A stretch of 64,000 nucleotides of DNA from Salminus brasiliensis (lineage: Eukaryota; Chordata; Actinopteri; Characiformes; Bryconidae): positions 88,160,355 to 88,224,354 of the forward strand of contig NC_132878.1 of NCBI RefSeq assembly GCF_030463535.1. Direction: 5' to 3'. Both the position numbers and the translations under genes were made by a program. This document shows, piece by piece, positions 1 through 14,252 of the stretch (the stretch's first letter is position 1; each line of letters starts with the position of its first letter). Under the pieces are notes generated by a model. That model was given only the letters and a program-made list of their open reading frames with translations. It was not told the origin of the DNA and did no database searches.

Positions 1-1457
1 TCTAGCTGGGTTAGCCCTCAGGAAGAGTATATTGAGTAAAAATCTGACAAAGTTAGCTACCAATTCCAGCTTTAGCTCATCCACTGTTGTTACCAAACGA
101 ATCAGTGAGTTATTTAGTAAAAATGACTCTGTTCTCAGTTACTTTATCATTTTAAGTTGAACTGACTTTTTAATTGTTTACTGTGTAAGTGTGAAAACAG
201 GTTGTTTTTTAATTGCAGTGTATAGAATCATAACCCCTGTATCGTGATGCGTATCTAATCGACAGGTTCCTGCCCGAAACAAAGTCCTAGTATTCTGTGC
301 ATTTTTGTCCTCTGCCTGTTCCAGCTTTTGCCATTATGGGGCTGTAGAAGTGTACTGGATGTTCCCCACTATGTTTTCCAACACCACTACAAAATTCCCA
401 ACTCCCAAAATAGTGCACTCTGTAGTGAATAGGGCATTACTTTCTGACATAGCTTTGGTCTCCATGGAGATCAGGACAGGGCCTTTTGGGTATTCCATAT
501 TTATGCATGAGGCACAACCCCAGGCATTTATGGGTAACTGAGCCCTAGACACGCTCAATAAAAAGGTTGCGTGTGGGCCGTTTGGGTATTACCGATTACG
601 CACATGCTGTCCTGTGTGGCCATTTGGGCATTTAAAGGTGAGGTTTCACACGGCTTTCCCGCTCTGGAGGCACATGCGCTAACGTCCAGCTGCTGAGGTG
701 TGAGAGAAGTGCAAGAAACATTTAAATATGTGCCTGTGTATATGTGTGTGTGCATCTGGAGGTGTGTGGTGTGGTTGCGTGTTGTTCGTGACAGGTCTGT
801 ATTGTAGAAAATGAGGAGGTGTTTGGAAATGCTGGTATAATTTCTCATATCGCTTCCATTTTTACATTCCCCCAAATTAATTGCGCAGCTCATGGAGATG
901 GAGATGGAGACTTCCTGTGCCCTACTGATATCGGTCATGATTAGTCTGAGTGTGTGTAAGAGGGAGGCATAATGACTTAATGTTACGGGAGAGTAAAGGT
1001 TCAGTCTGCAGAACGTTCGTACAGAACGTGAAAACAAACACTCTTACAAAATGTTCTCAGATACTGCTGTTGAGTGTATCAAGGCAGCACAAGGTAGATG
1101 TTTCTAAAAAATAGTAAGGGGAAGTACAAGATTGGTGTTTCTAATAAAGTGGCCAGTGAGTGGACATACACAATTGGTGTTTCTAATAAAGTGACCAGTG
1201 AAATGAAGGAAAGATAGGTGTTTTTAATAAAGTGGCCAGTAAGAAGAAGCAAAAGGTAGGTGTTTCTAATAAATTGGCCGGTGAATGGAAGTACAACATG
1301 GGTGTTTCTAACTGTGCAAGTAAATATTACATAGAATATGCTACAGATCCCACTGGAAGTTAAGGGAACAGTTAATGTCATTGAGAAAGACTTTTTAACA
1401 TTTCTGTGGTGTAAGCAGAGATTGCATGCACCCATACACCAGGTTTTATTCATCAGC

Positions 1458-1499
<42 letters not shown>

Positions 1500-1500
1500 G
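1..1500 (+). other. itga8 intron (partial) with repeats
   Basis: I found no exon here; the preceding thigh-domain exon should lie upstream of the window. About 380-620 resembles a fish repeat with TAGTGCACT and TTTGGG motifs. 1085-1315 holds a degenerate minisatellite. A CT tract (1461-1496) runs into the acceptor at 1499-1500. Confidence 0.7.
1085..1315 (+). repeat. Degenerate ~40-60 bp tandem repeat (TTTCTAATAAAGTGGCC family)
   Basis: About five imperfect units, each with GGTGTTTCTAATAAAGTGGC followed by a CAGTGAGTGG-like stretch and an AAGTACAA-like stretch. The same unit recurs near 20115-20545, 21965-22035, 22481-22510 (reverse) and 27466-27600. Confidence 0.85.
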
Positions 1501-1556
1501 TCTGAGAGTGGATGTCTGTGCTAAAGTGTCTGGCATTGGGATCCCTGATAATGTTG
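1501..1556 (+). CDS. itga8: itga8 exon: thigh domain (VCAKVSG)
   Basis: 56-nt exon. Its frame reads LRVDVCAKVSGIGIPDNV, and the spacing from the Cys to QLDW in the next exon equals that of human alpha-8. The donor is GTGAGT at 1557. The acceptor is ambiguous: AG occurs at 1499-1500, 1505-1506 and 1507-1508, so the exon could begin at 1501, 1507 or 1509; two extra residues before the Cys relative to human make 1509 possible. The exon ends in phase 1 and joins the next as GCT (Ala). Confidence 0.8.
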
Positions 1557-3891
1557 GTGAGTATGTTATCTATTTTGTTCATTATTAATTGGTAATGTAG
1601 TTTTGAGTGTGCAGTTTGGGTGAAATTGCAGTTAAATCGAACGTGGTGTGTTTGGAACACGTCACTGCTGAGAGACGTAGTGTTGCTTTACACTGAATCC
1701 CTTTAAGGTGTTTGTATGTGTGTGTGTGTGTGTTGGGGGATGTATGGGTGTGTAAATAGTGTGAAAGGCTGCTTAATGAACAGGCAGTTAAATGTTCTGC
1801 TCCACTATTACAGCAGTTACAGTGTGTGAGTGGTGTTTTTGATTTGACACAGGCAGGGGTATGCATGTGTGTGTGTGTGTTATACCGTTCATTATTCCTT
1901 ATATCCATTCGTTTGTCTCATCTTCTCTGTGTTAACTCATTCCTTTCTAACCCTGGGCCTGGCAAGTGGGTCAAGACTCCCTAGTTCTCAGCCCACTGGT
2001 AGACCAAAGGACTTGGAGCAAAAAATAACTACTGTTTTGGGGTCTATCATAGCCTAAGCCATGTTAGTATCCATGGCCTAACCCTGGGCCTTGTTGGTCA
2101 AGACACAGTGGTTCTCATACCGCTAGTAGACCAGCAGATATAGAAAAAAAAGAGAATCGATTTGGTGTCTCCTATGACCTAAACCAAGCTCAAAGCATGG
2201 TTTGTGGGTCAAGATGCCCTAGTTCTCAACCCACTGGTAGACCAGAGGACCCCGCAGCACTGTATACCACATACTTTTCCATTCTAGTAGACGCATATAT
2301 CATTAACAGTCTCATGAACTGAACAGTAGTGACTGCAGGCAGATTAACCCTGCCTTATCTCTCTGTCTCTCAGCTGTGAATATGGAGTTGCAGTTGGATT
2401 GGCTGAAGCAGCGAGGGGCCGTGAAGAGAGTGCTTTTTCTCGACTCCCACCAACATCACAGGACTCTGCAGCTGCTCCTGGGCCAACGGGACCGCCGCCG
2501 CTGCCTTAACCACACCATCTACCTGCGGGTCAGCAGCTCACATGGTTTTCCTCGTAGTTTAAATATAGTTGATCAGCCAAAATAAGTTTAGCATCTCAAG
2601 TCTGTACCGGAGCTTCATTATATGGGCACCCACTCATTCTTCGTTTCTTCCGAACTCAGTATCAGCTTCTGTAGCAGCTTTCCACTAGATGTTAGGAACA
2701 TTACTGGGAGGATTTCATTGCATACAGCTAGATAAGCATTAACGAAATCAGGTAGTCCAGTTGACTGAACCACTCTACCACTCCAAGGTATTGGATGGCC
2801 CTCCATCACACCAGAGAACAGCTTCACTGCTCTTCAACCTAAGCTTGGGGGGCTTTGCACTTCCTAACTAATGCTTTCCATTTTGTGGCCATCATGTGCC
2901 GCTTTCTCCATGGCATCATTTTCAATTAAACAATGCTTTTCTGTTCTCCATTCCAGGGAGAAATGCAATATGTGCACAGTTAATGTGCACCATAATGCAG
3001 CTAACATCTCTACGTTGCACCCATCGCTCAAACAGATGTGTAAATGCACACACAAACAGCTAGACTTTTCCCCATAAAAAGGTATTGCCAATGCAATAGG
3101 ACTGGAGCAGACAAACATGAACCTGTTGGCACCATGCCTAACGACAGGCATGGACTGAGGAGTATAAAGGCCGCCAGCATTGAGCTGTGGAGCATCTTTT
3201 GTCCATGTAGTTTAGTTAAAAACAGGCTGAATTTTATGTTTTTATGTGGGCGTGAGGGCGTAATTATGTTCCAGTGAACAGTTCTCAGAAAACACCTATA
3301 ACAGATAACCACTGTCACACTAATTGCCCCAATCTTTTTTAAGACATCTTTAATATGACCACAGAAGCCTAAAAAAGGTTGGAGTATTTTAATGGTTGTA
3401 AACACAAAGCCAAAATTCGAACCAAAAAATGTTATTCTATCACTTTCGTGACCTGACCCATGGGAAAGTGTTTTATGGGCCAAGCCAAGCAGCTACTGTT
3501 ATTGATGGGGAAGCTAAAGCACATTTAGCCCTAATTGGACAGAACTGGACCCAGAGTCCTGCTGAGTTCTGAGAGGCTCGTGTTAATGAGTTAAAGTGGA
3601 GGACATCGTTATTGGGCCACACTGGACCCTGGGAAAGTTGCTGGGTCAGAGTGAAATAGCACTCCTTCTAAAGCAGGAACACAGCAGCTCACAGACACAT
3701 GTTTAAGGTGTCTGGTGCATGTGTGTGTGTGTCTGTGTGTAGGCGAAGTGATAATAGTTGAATCTAAACTTCTGTTAATCTGATACTGTATATTGCTACG
3801 GATCTCAATCCAGTCTCACAACCACAGCATAGCTCCCCTCTCTTTCTTTCTATCTCACTTTCTGTATCTCTCTTCTGTATCTCTCTCTCTC

Positions 3892-3931
<40 letters not shown>

Positions 3932-3994
3932 GAATATTTAATTAAACACTTGTATTTATTGTCCTTGGTTTCTCACACCCTCTCTGTCTGTCTT

Positions 3995-4061
<67 letters not shown>

Positions 4062-4124
4062 GAATATTTAATTAAACACTTGTATTTATTGTCCTTGGTT
4101 TCTCACACCCTCTCTGTCTGTCTT

Positions 4125-4157
<33 letters not shown>

Positions 4158-5810
4158 AACTTAATGAAGCTCTTGTATTTATTGTCCTTGGCCCTGCAGC
4201 ACAGAGGTGTTTATAAAACCGTTTGTGTTGATTTTTCTTCCTCGTGAAGATCATAAAGTGATACTGGAGAAAGGAAGGACTGTGGAAGGGCATATCAGAG
4301 GCAGGATAGAGGAAGTAGGAAAATGAGGTGTGAGATGAGGAAACGGAAGCTTTCGAGATATCTGTAGTACCAGTTCTGCCATGTTTGGACTCATGGCTTT
4401 CGAGACGTAGATAAGTTAGCTAGCTTATTTGGCTGTGTACTAGAGAGACACAGAACAGAAATCTGGCACATCTGACACTTATATCCCGCCAACATTTTTA
4501 AACAACGCAGTATACAGTATTACCGTTATACCATCCAAGCCTACCCAGCTCTACTATATGAGTAACAGGACCGATGTTATTACTAGAGGTGCATGTCCTA
4601 TATCTCAGCCTTTTTGGTAAAAGCCCTTCTTCTGTTCACACTTACTGTTCCTGTTACAATCCAACAACTGTTTTTGTATTCAGTAGGGATAGAACAATAC
4701 AGCATACTGAACTGTATCACAGCGTACTGTATAGCACAGCAAATAGTGTCAAATAGTGGAATTTTATAGTGTGGCAGTGAGCATTCTTTCTTTCTTTCTT
4801 TTCATCTCTACACACTCTTGCGTCTGTAGGATGAGGGCGAGTTCAGAGATAAGCTGAGTCCTATCAGTGTGGCTCTAAACTACAGCCTGGATCAGACGGC
4901 CCCTCTGCAGGGTCAGCAGCTACGCCCCGTCCTGGACCACTACAGCAAGACTTTCCATCATGAACAGGTGTGTGCAAGTGTGTGTGTGTGTGAGTGCATT
5001 CTAAAGCAATCTGGTTATTGGGATCATAACCGAATTGGACACCAAATGGCTGAGTAAAACATAGACGAACTGCATCCATCTGGAAAGAAAGGGGAAAGAA
5101 ATGAGCACCGGAATAAAGACTTTATTATTAGCTGTTCTTTATCATTGTCTTCTCGCCTTCAGGCAAACATCCTGTTAGACTGCGGAGACGACAACATGTG
5201 CATCCCAGATCTAAAGCTCTCTGCTAAAATGTGAGTCCAGTGTGTGTGAGTGAGTATGTGTGTGTGTGTGTGTCTGAAGGCAAACGCCCCCATGTTTATT
5301 AGATTTATGTGAAGTATAGAGCTGTGCTTGCGTGCCTATTGGCACTTGTTTATATCTTTTAGCTGTGTGTATTAGACAGTATGGATGTGGCCTTGTTTAA
5401 ACTGGACACACAGAGAGTGTACTGTAGACAGGGCCTACAAGAGGGGTCTGACCGTCCCACACTTTAGAAAATCACAACCAGGGTCTGTGTGTTTATTTCG
5501 GAGCCATTTGTGACCTGCAAAAGCTTTTAGCATTCCATGTGATCAAGACACACAAAAAAACAGATCGTTTTTGTTATTTGTAACAAAGTGTGTTATTTAT
5601 TCTTGCTTGCCGTGCATAGGGACCAAACTGAGCTCGCCATCGGAGACGACAACCCACTGCTGCTCACCATCAACGCAGCCAATCTGGGAGAAGGAGCATA
5701 TGAGGCAGAGCTTCAAGTGCGCCTTCCACAAGAAGTGGACTACAATGGTGTGGAGCGACGACGGGAGGTAAACTATGTTTCCCATAAAGCACTTCCCTTC
5801 CATACAGTAA

Positions 5811-5880
<70 letters not shown>

Positions 5881-8800
5881 AATCCAATCTGATATACCTT
5901 ATTATTATTATTATTATTATTATTAGACTATATTACATATCCAACATATATTTGTCACACATTGAAATACATGTGACATATATGCCAATGTATTGCAAAT
6001 ATTAACCACATATTTCAGTCATATATTAACATACTTTATATGGGCAAAAGTATTGGGACACCTGATCATTTACTTCTGCTCTTCCAAAAACAAGGGTATT
6101 TCTACTAGATTACTAGAGCATTGCTGTAGGGATTTGATTGCATTCAGCCACAAGAGCAGTAATAAGGTCAGGACCTTAGATGATCCCCACCTCACCCCTC
6201 CTCATTCCAAACTCGTCCCAACAGTATTGGATGGACCACCATTAATCCAGAGAACAGTTCCACTGCCCCTCAGGGGCCATGTGCACTATTATTCAACCAT
6301 CAACCCCAACTTTAGTGCTCAAAATGGTGTAGTTTTTTTGTGAATCAATGATGGCAGTCACACATTCAAGATTGTCATGTCCCGCAGCACAAAAGCATCC
6401 CCACATCATCCCTGACCCACCTCTCTGTGCTAGACCATGGTGATAAGCCTCACGTTTCTTGGGCCAGATAAATTGCTAATCTGTAGAAATAAACAGTTCC
6501 AGCCAACCATTCTTGTGCTTCTTAGTCAAGAGTGGCTGATCTGTGTATAGTTGACACTGATGCATTGGTCCCAGCCCTCGTCAGGTCATTCTGTAAGTCT
6601 TTTGCAGTAACAATAAAGCTTTTTTTTGTTGGCCAGGTAGGTTTGCTGCTGTGCCATATGCTTTGAACCTGCATACAGTGCTCTCTAGGAATGTTCAAGT
6701 TCTTGGATATCTTCTGATATCCTTCTTTTATCTTTTGGTGCAAAGAAAATGTTAGCTTTTGTGAGTCTTCAACTTGGATACAGCACACCATGAACACTGG
6801 GTGGGGTTTATATAAACAGTCTTTACAGAGTTCCCAATGGGTTAGGCATGTTTTAGGCCAGCTTCAGGTGAAACAGGCCAGCGGTCAGTTTCTTTATTTA
6901 AGCGAGATCTGTCTTTGCTGAACAGTTTACAGTTGTAAATCATTACTATCTTTGTACGATTGAAAATTTCTGATTTCAAGTGTACATGCGTGGTGGGGCT
7001 TTAAACATAGGGCCAGGGCCAACTGACCATCGGGTTTGTCACATGACTCTGAATCCTGCATGTTACAGCCTGCTATCCGTTTCCGCCGAAGAGCTGAAAA
7101 TGCAAACAGAGGCCACTGCTGAGCGTTTGATGCAGTAATATTGCTGGAATGCAGCAAATGTTGTTCTAATTATGGCCAAAGGTCCTCATTAACCCACAGT
7201 GCAGTGTGAGTTAGGGCTCATTTATATACTTGTAGGCTAACTCTGAATATCACAAAACTGCCCATCACTCACCAGAGTTTTCTTCTTTTTGAGTTACATG
7301 TGTAGAAACTAGCAGGCACCTCCGGACTGACCATTAAGATTACAATCTCTCTTGCTCTCTTTCTCCCTTTCTTTCTCTCTCTCTCGCTCTGTTATTGGTT
7401 CAGCAGACGTGGGCTTTGGTAATTGCAGCACGTGTTGGAGAGTGCCTCCTAATGTGATTAACGTGGTTCCATCAGCCCTCGTCCCCTGGGAACCAGCCCA
7501 CTCTTGTGTTTGGGTTCGAGAGGAAACAGTTACCGGGCGGGGAGACTTATGGAGAGAGAAAGAGGGAGAGGGGGAGAGAGAGAAAGATGCAGAACAAGGG
7601 GGAGAGGAAGGAGGGGGAGAGTGGGAAAGAGATGACAAGGCAGTGGGGCCTCAGTGATGTATGGCGTTATTACCATCCCTCAATTCATCATTTCTCTCTC
7701 TGTCGCTCTGTTTCTCTCTCTCTCTCTCTCTCTCTCTCGCTCTCTCTCTCTCTTTTTCAATCTCTCTCTCTCTTCCTCCCACATTTCTTTCCCTGACGCC
7801 ACAGGGCCCCTTATCTCTGGCTTTAAATAGAGCTGTTTGTTTTGCTGACTGTTTGTGCCTGGGGTTGTGTTTAGGGCAGTGCTATGGGGTGCGAATGCGA
7901 TGCTAATCGTGATATGCTGATTCTGGGTTATTTTTTTAGAGGTCTTCAAATCTGGACATTGAATCTAGTTTCCAGACCTGGACTATGTATTCATTTGTAG
8001 GTGTGACACTATGTGGCCAATCAGTTACATTAACTGTTCCCCTTAACTTCCACTGAGAACAAAATCCAGGACTGAAAGCTGGATTTAAAGGCCAGATTTA
8101 AAGACCTCTGCTCTAAATCATTATATGGAAAAACTGATTTTGAATTAGCACTTACTGATTGATTAATAAACTTCCTGTTAAGCATAATGCCAACACTTTA
8201 CATAGTAAATAATGGAATAATAATGCATAAATAAGTCAATCTTTCTCGCTGTCTCATTCTCCTTCAGGATCTGCATATTCTCAATTGCGAACACAGGTTG
8301 GAAAACAACTCCCAAGTAGTGGTGTGTGATCTGGGGAACCCTATGGTGGCTGGAGCAAACGTAAGGAAAACTTCTTCTTTCTCTTCCTCACTTTCATTTA
8401 TATAGTTTATTATAAAAAAAAAACTGAGCATTAACAGTTTCATTTAGTGTGTAAACATAGTAGAAGGCCCCAATTGTACTATCCCATGCAGTCTAATAAT
8501 GGAGGCTACACTCTTACAATTAATAGGTGTTTTTTTGAGTGATGCAATAGAAGAACCATGTTTGTAGTAAACAGTGAGTGTGAGTGTGGAGATCTAATTT
8601 GTAAAGAGCCTTTACATGAAGTAAAGTTTTTTTTAGATCATCGTCAGAAATCTCCAGTACAACCATGCTGCTTTAAAGTGGTTTCAAAGCTGCAAAAACA
8701 GTGTGTTTGTTTTTTGTAAGATCACACAAACCAACATATTTACATACTGCATATCCATCTATTTAGCCTACAGCAGTTTGGCCCTGTTTATTTACTCTGG

Positions 8801-11800
8801 CATGGAGTCTTTTTGACAAGGCAGCCAATTCGAAAATTTTATTCAAGTTTAAGTTCAAGAGTTTATGGTCATGTGCACAGCAGAAACAAGCAGTTACACT
8901 GTACAATGAAATTCTTACTTTGCAGTTCCTCCATTTAGCATCATAATTCTTATAAATATCAATATAAAAATAGAGAAACAATAATAAGTATAATATATAA
9001 GAGACAAGGAGAGATTGAAAATGTGTCATGGACAAACATCACATGGAAAACAGTGAAAACACTAAATTGAAATATATTATTTGGATAAAAGCCCTTTTTG
9101 GCCCTTAATTTTACTCTCTGGTGGAAATATGCAATACCAAGCAAGTTGCGGAGCAGCTGGAGCTTCCAATTGGAAGTATCCTCTAAACCCGTCCTGATAA
9201 ACTTACAACTTTGGGCAGAAGTCTGTCCTAGCACTCTTATTAGTACTGAAGTAGTGTTTCTACCTTGCACACCTAACAGCTCAATGAGGTGGCATAGCAC
9301 TGTGGTTCTTGGGCTTCCAGCCTATTCAGTATCATTTGAGCGTGAAATTATGACCTCAATTTATAAACATACCATGAAGGAACCGGAACTTTGCAGGCAT
9401 AGACTTTTAGGCTTTCCAGAGTGATTTGCAAGAACACCACATTGTGGCTTACAAAGTAAAGCTTTCTTTTTTTAGACTGGGGTTTTACCACAGTTTAGTC
9501 ATGTCCAATTCCACTCGGTAGCTATGTCTCCCCCTATCATGTTATGCTACCAGGGCTGGTGATGGAGGAGGTCATCCTGAGACAGCAAGTCTTTTTGGTT
9601 TTTGGTCACTGATGGATCAAACCCAGAGGATCGAATTCACAGTCTGACAGGTCTTACAATTTGGCATTTGGTGTTCGAATGCTTAGCCCCTTTTTCTATG
9701 TACAAAGTTGCGAATAAAGTGCGAAAAAGCATATGATACACCTGGTTCTTCTGATAGATTGCAATACACTACAGGAAGAGAAAATTGGAATATTGCGAGA
9801 ACTTTGAATGACTGCAGCAGCAGGAGAGAACCCAAAAAAGGCACAATAGCTGTGTCACAATAATAGTCTGCATAACAATATTGAACTAAATATTAAATTG
9901 AATGCTGAGCATAAGTAGTAAGGTAGGATAAAAAGTCATTTTAAAAACTATACAAACTCTTACACAAAAAAGCTCTTTTACAAATCTGCATCCTTCCACT
10001 TCACTAGTTCTTGTTCAACTGGTGAACACATGTTGGAATGGGCAGACAGGCTCTGACCCAGTTCCCTACTGAGGCACACCTCTGGCTCGTCAGACGAGGA
10101 TGATTATACAGCTCCACCCCTCACACCTCTGCACTTTTTATAAATATTTGGCCATCTGGATAAGTTGATAATTTGCCATTAAAACCCCTGTGGCAGAACT
10201 AATCAAAAAATGGACAACCAGGCCCAGATTCATCTACAACAATAGAACTTGTTTGATATCTGTCAGCTACACAAAGACTATGCACATTAGCATTTGTCAG
10301 CTGTTGGCTGTGGGGATGTTAATAATGTAAATGAATACCACAGAGCCTCCACATAATCCACATTCATCAAAGTCATGACCTCAAGGGCCAGATTCGTGCA
10401 GTGAATTTATGTGCCACAGCTATTGGCACCATCTGGTACAGCCTGAACATAGGCTCTCCTTTATATCTTGGTTCCTCTCAGTGTTTCTTCCTCAAGCTCT
10501 TAGAGAGTTTTTCCTGCTATAGTCATCCTCGGCTTGCTCATTAGGGCTCTGGAAACAGTGATGGAGGAACCAAAATGGTATGCGCTAGCTAATGCTTTGT
10601 TTAGTCGCAAGACAGAACCACACGTTCAGTACTCACCTGCAACTTCTAGTCCAAATAAATGTCATGTGCAAAACCTTGTGTCTATTTTAACTTTGATAAA
10701 CTTTGACACACAAATTTGCATCCACAACCTATAGCACTCTCTATAGCACCTGCTGACTGTGCTCACCTCTTGGGCCTCTTCTGAAGATCTTTGTAAAACT
10801 AGGAAGTGCTAATGATGTGAAGTGATTTGCAACACTTTTATATGTGGTATTGAAATCCGATACATATCTGATGAGCGGCAGAGCAACTGAACAGCCAGAT
10901 CGGAAATGATGCGACTTTCCAACTCAACATTCCTCATAAATGCACTAAAAAGACAGGAAAATGGACAACGACAGTGAGAGAGGTTTTTAGTGGTGAGATA
11001 GCGAGATAACAGACCACAAACATTTGGGGTGATGTCTCTGTTCAAACAACATTAGAAGACATGTTGCAACCAGCTCTGTGTTTGAAGAAATTTGTAAAGA
11101 AATGGTTGAAGCATTGCTCTTTTGCACATGCGCATCAGTTTAGGAGCATGAACTGTTCAGACGAATTTCGGATATGAGTCACATTAAAAGGATAGTGTGA
11201 GCTATCTTTAAAAATAAAAAATCTGATTTGGGCCACTTTACCTACTATGAGAGCATAGCCTTAGTGACTTTATTCTGATTTATATATAAGATGTGATCTC
11301 TTTTCAGTCTTTGGCTTATGGCCTCAGTTAGAGTACAGCTCAATGATTAACCCTTTAACACAGAAAGGCTTATTACTGTTATTGTTTCTTTATTTAAAAA
11401 TGTTGTTTTGCTTCTGAGATTTTTGGTTTTCGTTTGACACCCAAACAAGCAAAGTGTTTCTGATGAATATGCATGCACTCATTAACATCTCAGTTTCGAT
11501 TGGCTTGTAAAAATACCACAGCAGTAAAGAGGAACTAGCGTGCTGATCACCAGCACTGTGACTTTATCAAAACCTTGCGCTGTCACCACTGAGTTTAATG
11601 CATTTGTCCCAGTGTGTTCCATCCTGTATCTTTTTTATCTTTATTGCCTTCTCATTCCAGTAGCTTTACCCTTAAATGTCCTGAGCTTTAGTAGGAGTAT
11701 CCTGCTTGAAATTAAAGTCCAGTCTCTGTGGGCTATTTGTCTGAATTATTAAATGAAACAGGAAACAGTGTGTGTCACTCTGCTGACTGAGTAAAAGGGA

Positions 11801-12746
11801 ATAGAGCAGGAGAGAGGCTATAAAGAAGAGAGAGGCTGTTTAAAAAAAAGCAGGATAAATGAATGACCAGTGCTTCAAAGAAACATTTATCAGTAGGATA
11901 TTTTTGTCATTTGAAACAGACCTGATGTTTTCTCTTTTTCTCTGCCAAAGAGAGTGAAAGATTTTTAGATTTTTAAGCAGTTGTATTCATGCAGAATTTC
12001 ACATGAGAAAATTAAAGAGACCAGGTAGGGTCTATTATGCTGAGGAAAATATAATATATATAAATACATAAATATGCAAGGCAGGGATCATGCACTGTGG
12101 ACGCATGGGTATTCATCATAGTTAGGATGTTTACATTTACATTTACATTTATGGCACTTAGCAGACGCTCTTATCCAGAGCGACTTACAAAGTGCTTTGC
12201 TGTTTACCCAAGAAAAGCCTTAGCTAGTTAGAAGCGAGCGACTCGGCCGTTCGGACACCCAGGGGAAGCTCGTTCCACCACTTTGGTGCCAGGACAGAAA
12301 AAAGCCTGGACGCTTGTCTTCCGCGGATTTTGAGGGATGGCGGGTCGAGCCAAGCCGTACTTGAAGCTGGAAAGGGCTCTAGGTGCGGATCGGCTTTTGA
12401 CCATTGCCATTAAGTACAGAGGGGCTGGTCCGTTCTTGGCTTTGTAGGCCAGCGTCAGGGTTTTGAATCTGATGCGGGCATCAGGATGTTGTGATTGGAT
12501 TGTTTCAAGTAGGCCTAAGTTGAATGTGTGAGGGTGGGAATATCTTTCAAACTATGCAGCCACAGAATATTAATTTAATTTAATATTAAAATACAAGCAT
12601 GTTTGCTCATTTAGCAAGACCAATACATAGCCTCAATAGCCTACACGATTCATCTCCTTTCAGTTCAACACACAACTTAGGCATACTTGAAACCCCCCAG
12701 CCACCATATCCTAACTACGGTGGATACCTGTTTCCCCAGTACCAGA

Positions 12747-12777
<31 letters not shown>

Positions 12778-13995
12778 TGTTTGGTTTTTTTTTTGTATTG
12801 TATTATGTATTTTTTGGGGGGATGTTGCATTTAGTTCATATGTAATAAATGTTACCTAACAAAAATTAAAATATATAGAATGTATATGTATGAATGTACA
12901 GATATGAATGTATGAATGTATAGATTTTGGTTTTAGTGTTAGAAACTCACATTTTAAATAAGAAAACACATAATGTAAAATATAAGTCTCAGATGTTTTG
13001 TGTTCTATCCTTACAATACTATAATAAGCGCTTACCTGTCCAATCTCATCCAACGCATCCAACAAGATCGTACACCTTCTGTATTCTTTATACTTAGATA
13101 ATAAACCAGGGCAGTGTTGACTGCTGTTCTAAGTTGCAGCAATGCATCTTTGTCTCATCCGTGTTGGGACAGTCAACATGGCCTTTTAAACAAATACACT
13201 TGTATTAAGATTTGTTACATAATTAAATCAGCTGTAACTCTAAATTAATTTCCATATATTAATTCATTCATTATATGTGTACTAATTATTTCCCTATATT
13301 AATTCAAGTAGTTGGTAAGTGTTTATTTACCTACATAGACGAGAGGGAACATGGATTAGGGGTGGAAGTTTGAGCTCAGGGAGGGACAGATGAGGACAGA
13401 GAGGAGAGGAGAGTGTTCAGGCAAAGAGAGCGTATTCACAACCCCCACCCAACCCTCTAGTCCGGTCACTTTGACCCTACAGCTCATTTTTCGACTCAAA
13501 GAAGACAAGGACTACTAATACTGTGTTTTTCTTTTCATGCTTACAGCTAGTGATGGGATCCATCTACAGCAAAGAGAATACAGTAGATCAAATACTGTAT
13601 TATGTTTATGTATATATATATATCATGTTTATATGTCATCTAGATTTAAAGAGATTGTAACCAGTGACTAGACATTCATATTTTGCAACCCATATGACCC
13701 CTTTAAAGATTCTTCACTACCCTCCAGTGTTCAACCCTTGTAAATCCCCATAAAGTTATTAATACGAGTGTGTGTGTGCGTGTGTGTGTCTGTGTAAACA
13801 ATACAGAAAGTGCACATGCAGAAGAATGTGTGTGAGCATGTGTGTAAATGAAAGTGCAGTGGGTACCTCATTAATCCAGATGTTTCTGAGACCTGTTGAC
13901 TATAGGCCTAGTCCAACTCCTGGAATGTAGCTGTTATACAGATGTGTTCAGTCATGTGTTGCACACACTGCATCCTCTGCATCCTCTGGTGATAT

Positions 13996-14063
<68 letters not shown>

Positions 14064-14196
14064 GGATGAGCCTCGAGCCGCTGCATCAGTTAAAAAGTGT
14101 TCTATTGGTGGAGGTTTTAATGAGTGTATTTTCTAGAAACAAAGTTAATACTGGAATAAATTCCGCAGTATATAGTAAAGTTGAGTCTCACACACA

Positions 14197-14252
<56 letters not shown>

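Larger units (their letters stand above)
2529..4829 (+). other. itga8 intron with MITE-like copies and CT tandem repeats
   Basis: 2600-2860 is a degenerate forward copy, and 3040-3210 a reverse part-copy, of the TATTGGGACACC family. 3880-4190 is a CT microsatellite complex with a 130-bp direct duplication. I see nothing coding. Confidence 0.75.
5768..8267 (+). other. itga8 intron with TA repeat, MITE and Tc1 remnants
   Basis: A TA microsatellite occupies 5815-5876 and a short ATT run lies near 5901-5925. 6030-6310 is a forward MITE-like copy and 6360-6800 a reverse Tc1-like remnant. Purine and CT tracts lie near 7550-7640 and 7690-7770. The rest shows no feature I can name. Confidence 0.7.

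Noticed and set aside
305..541. Possible upstream itga8 exon
   Set aside because: Translation shows no integrin thigh motif and no suitable splice borders. Repeat-like blocks instead.
1079..1660. 193-residue minus-strand frame with RERERER run
   Set aside because: It runs through the TTTCTAATAAAG minisatellite and the CT microsatellite and overlaps the real itga8 exon antisense. No domain.
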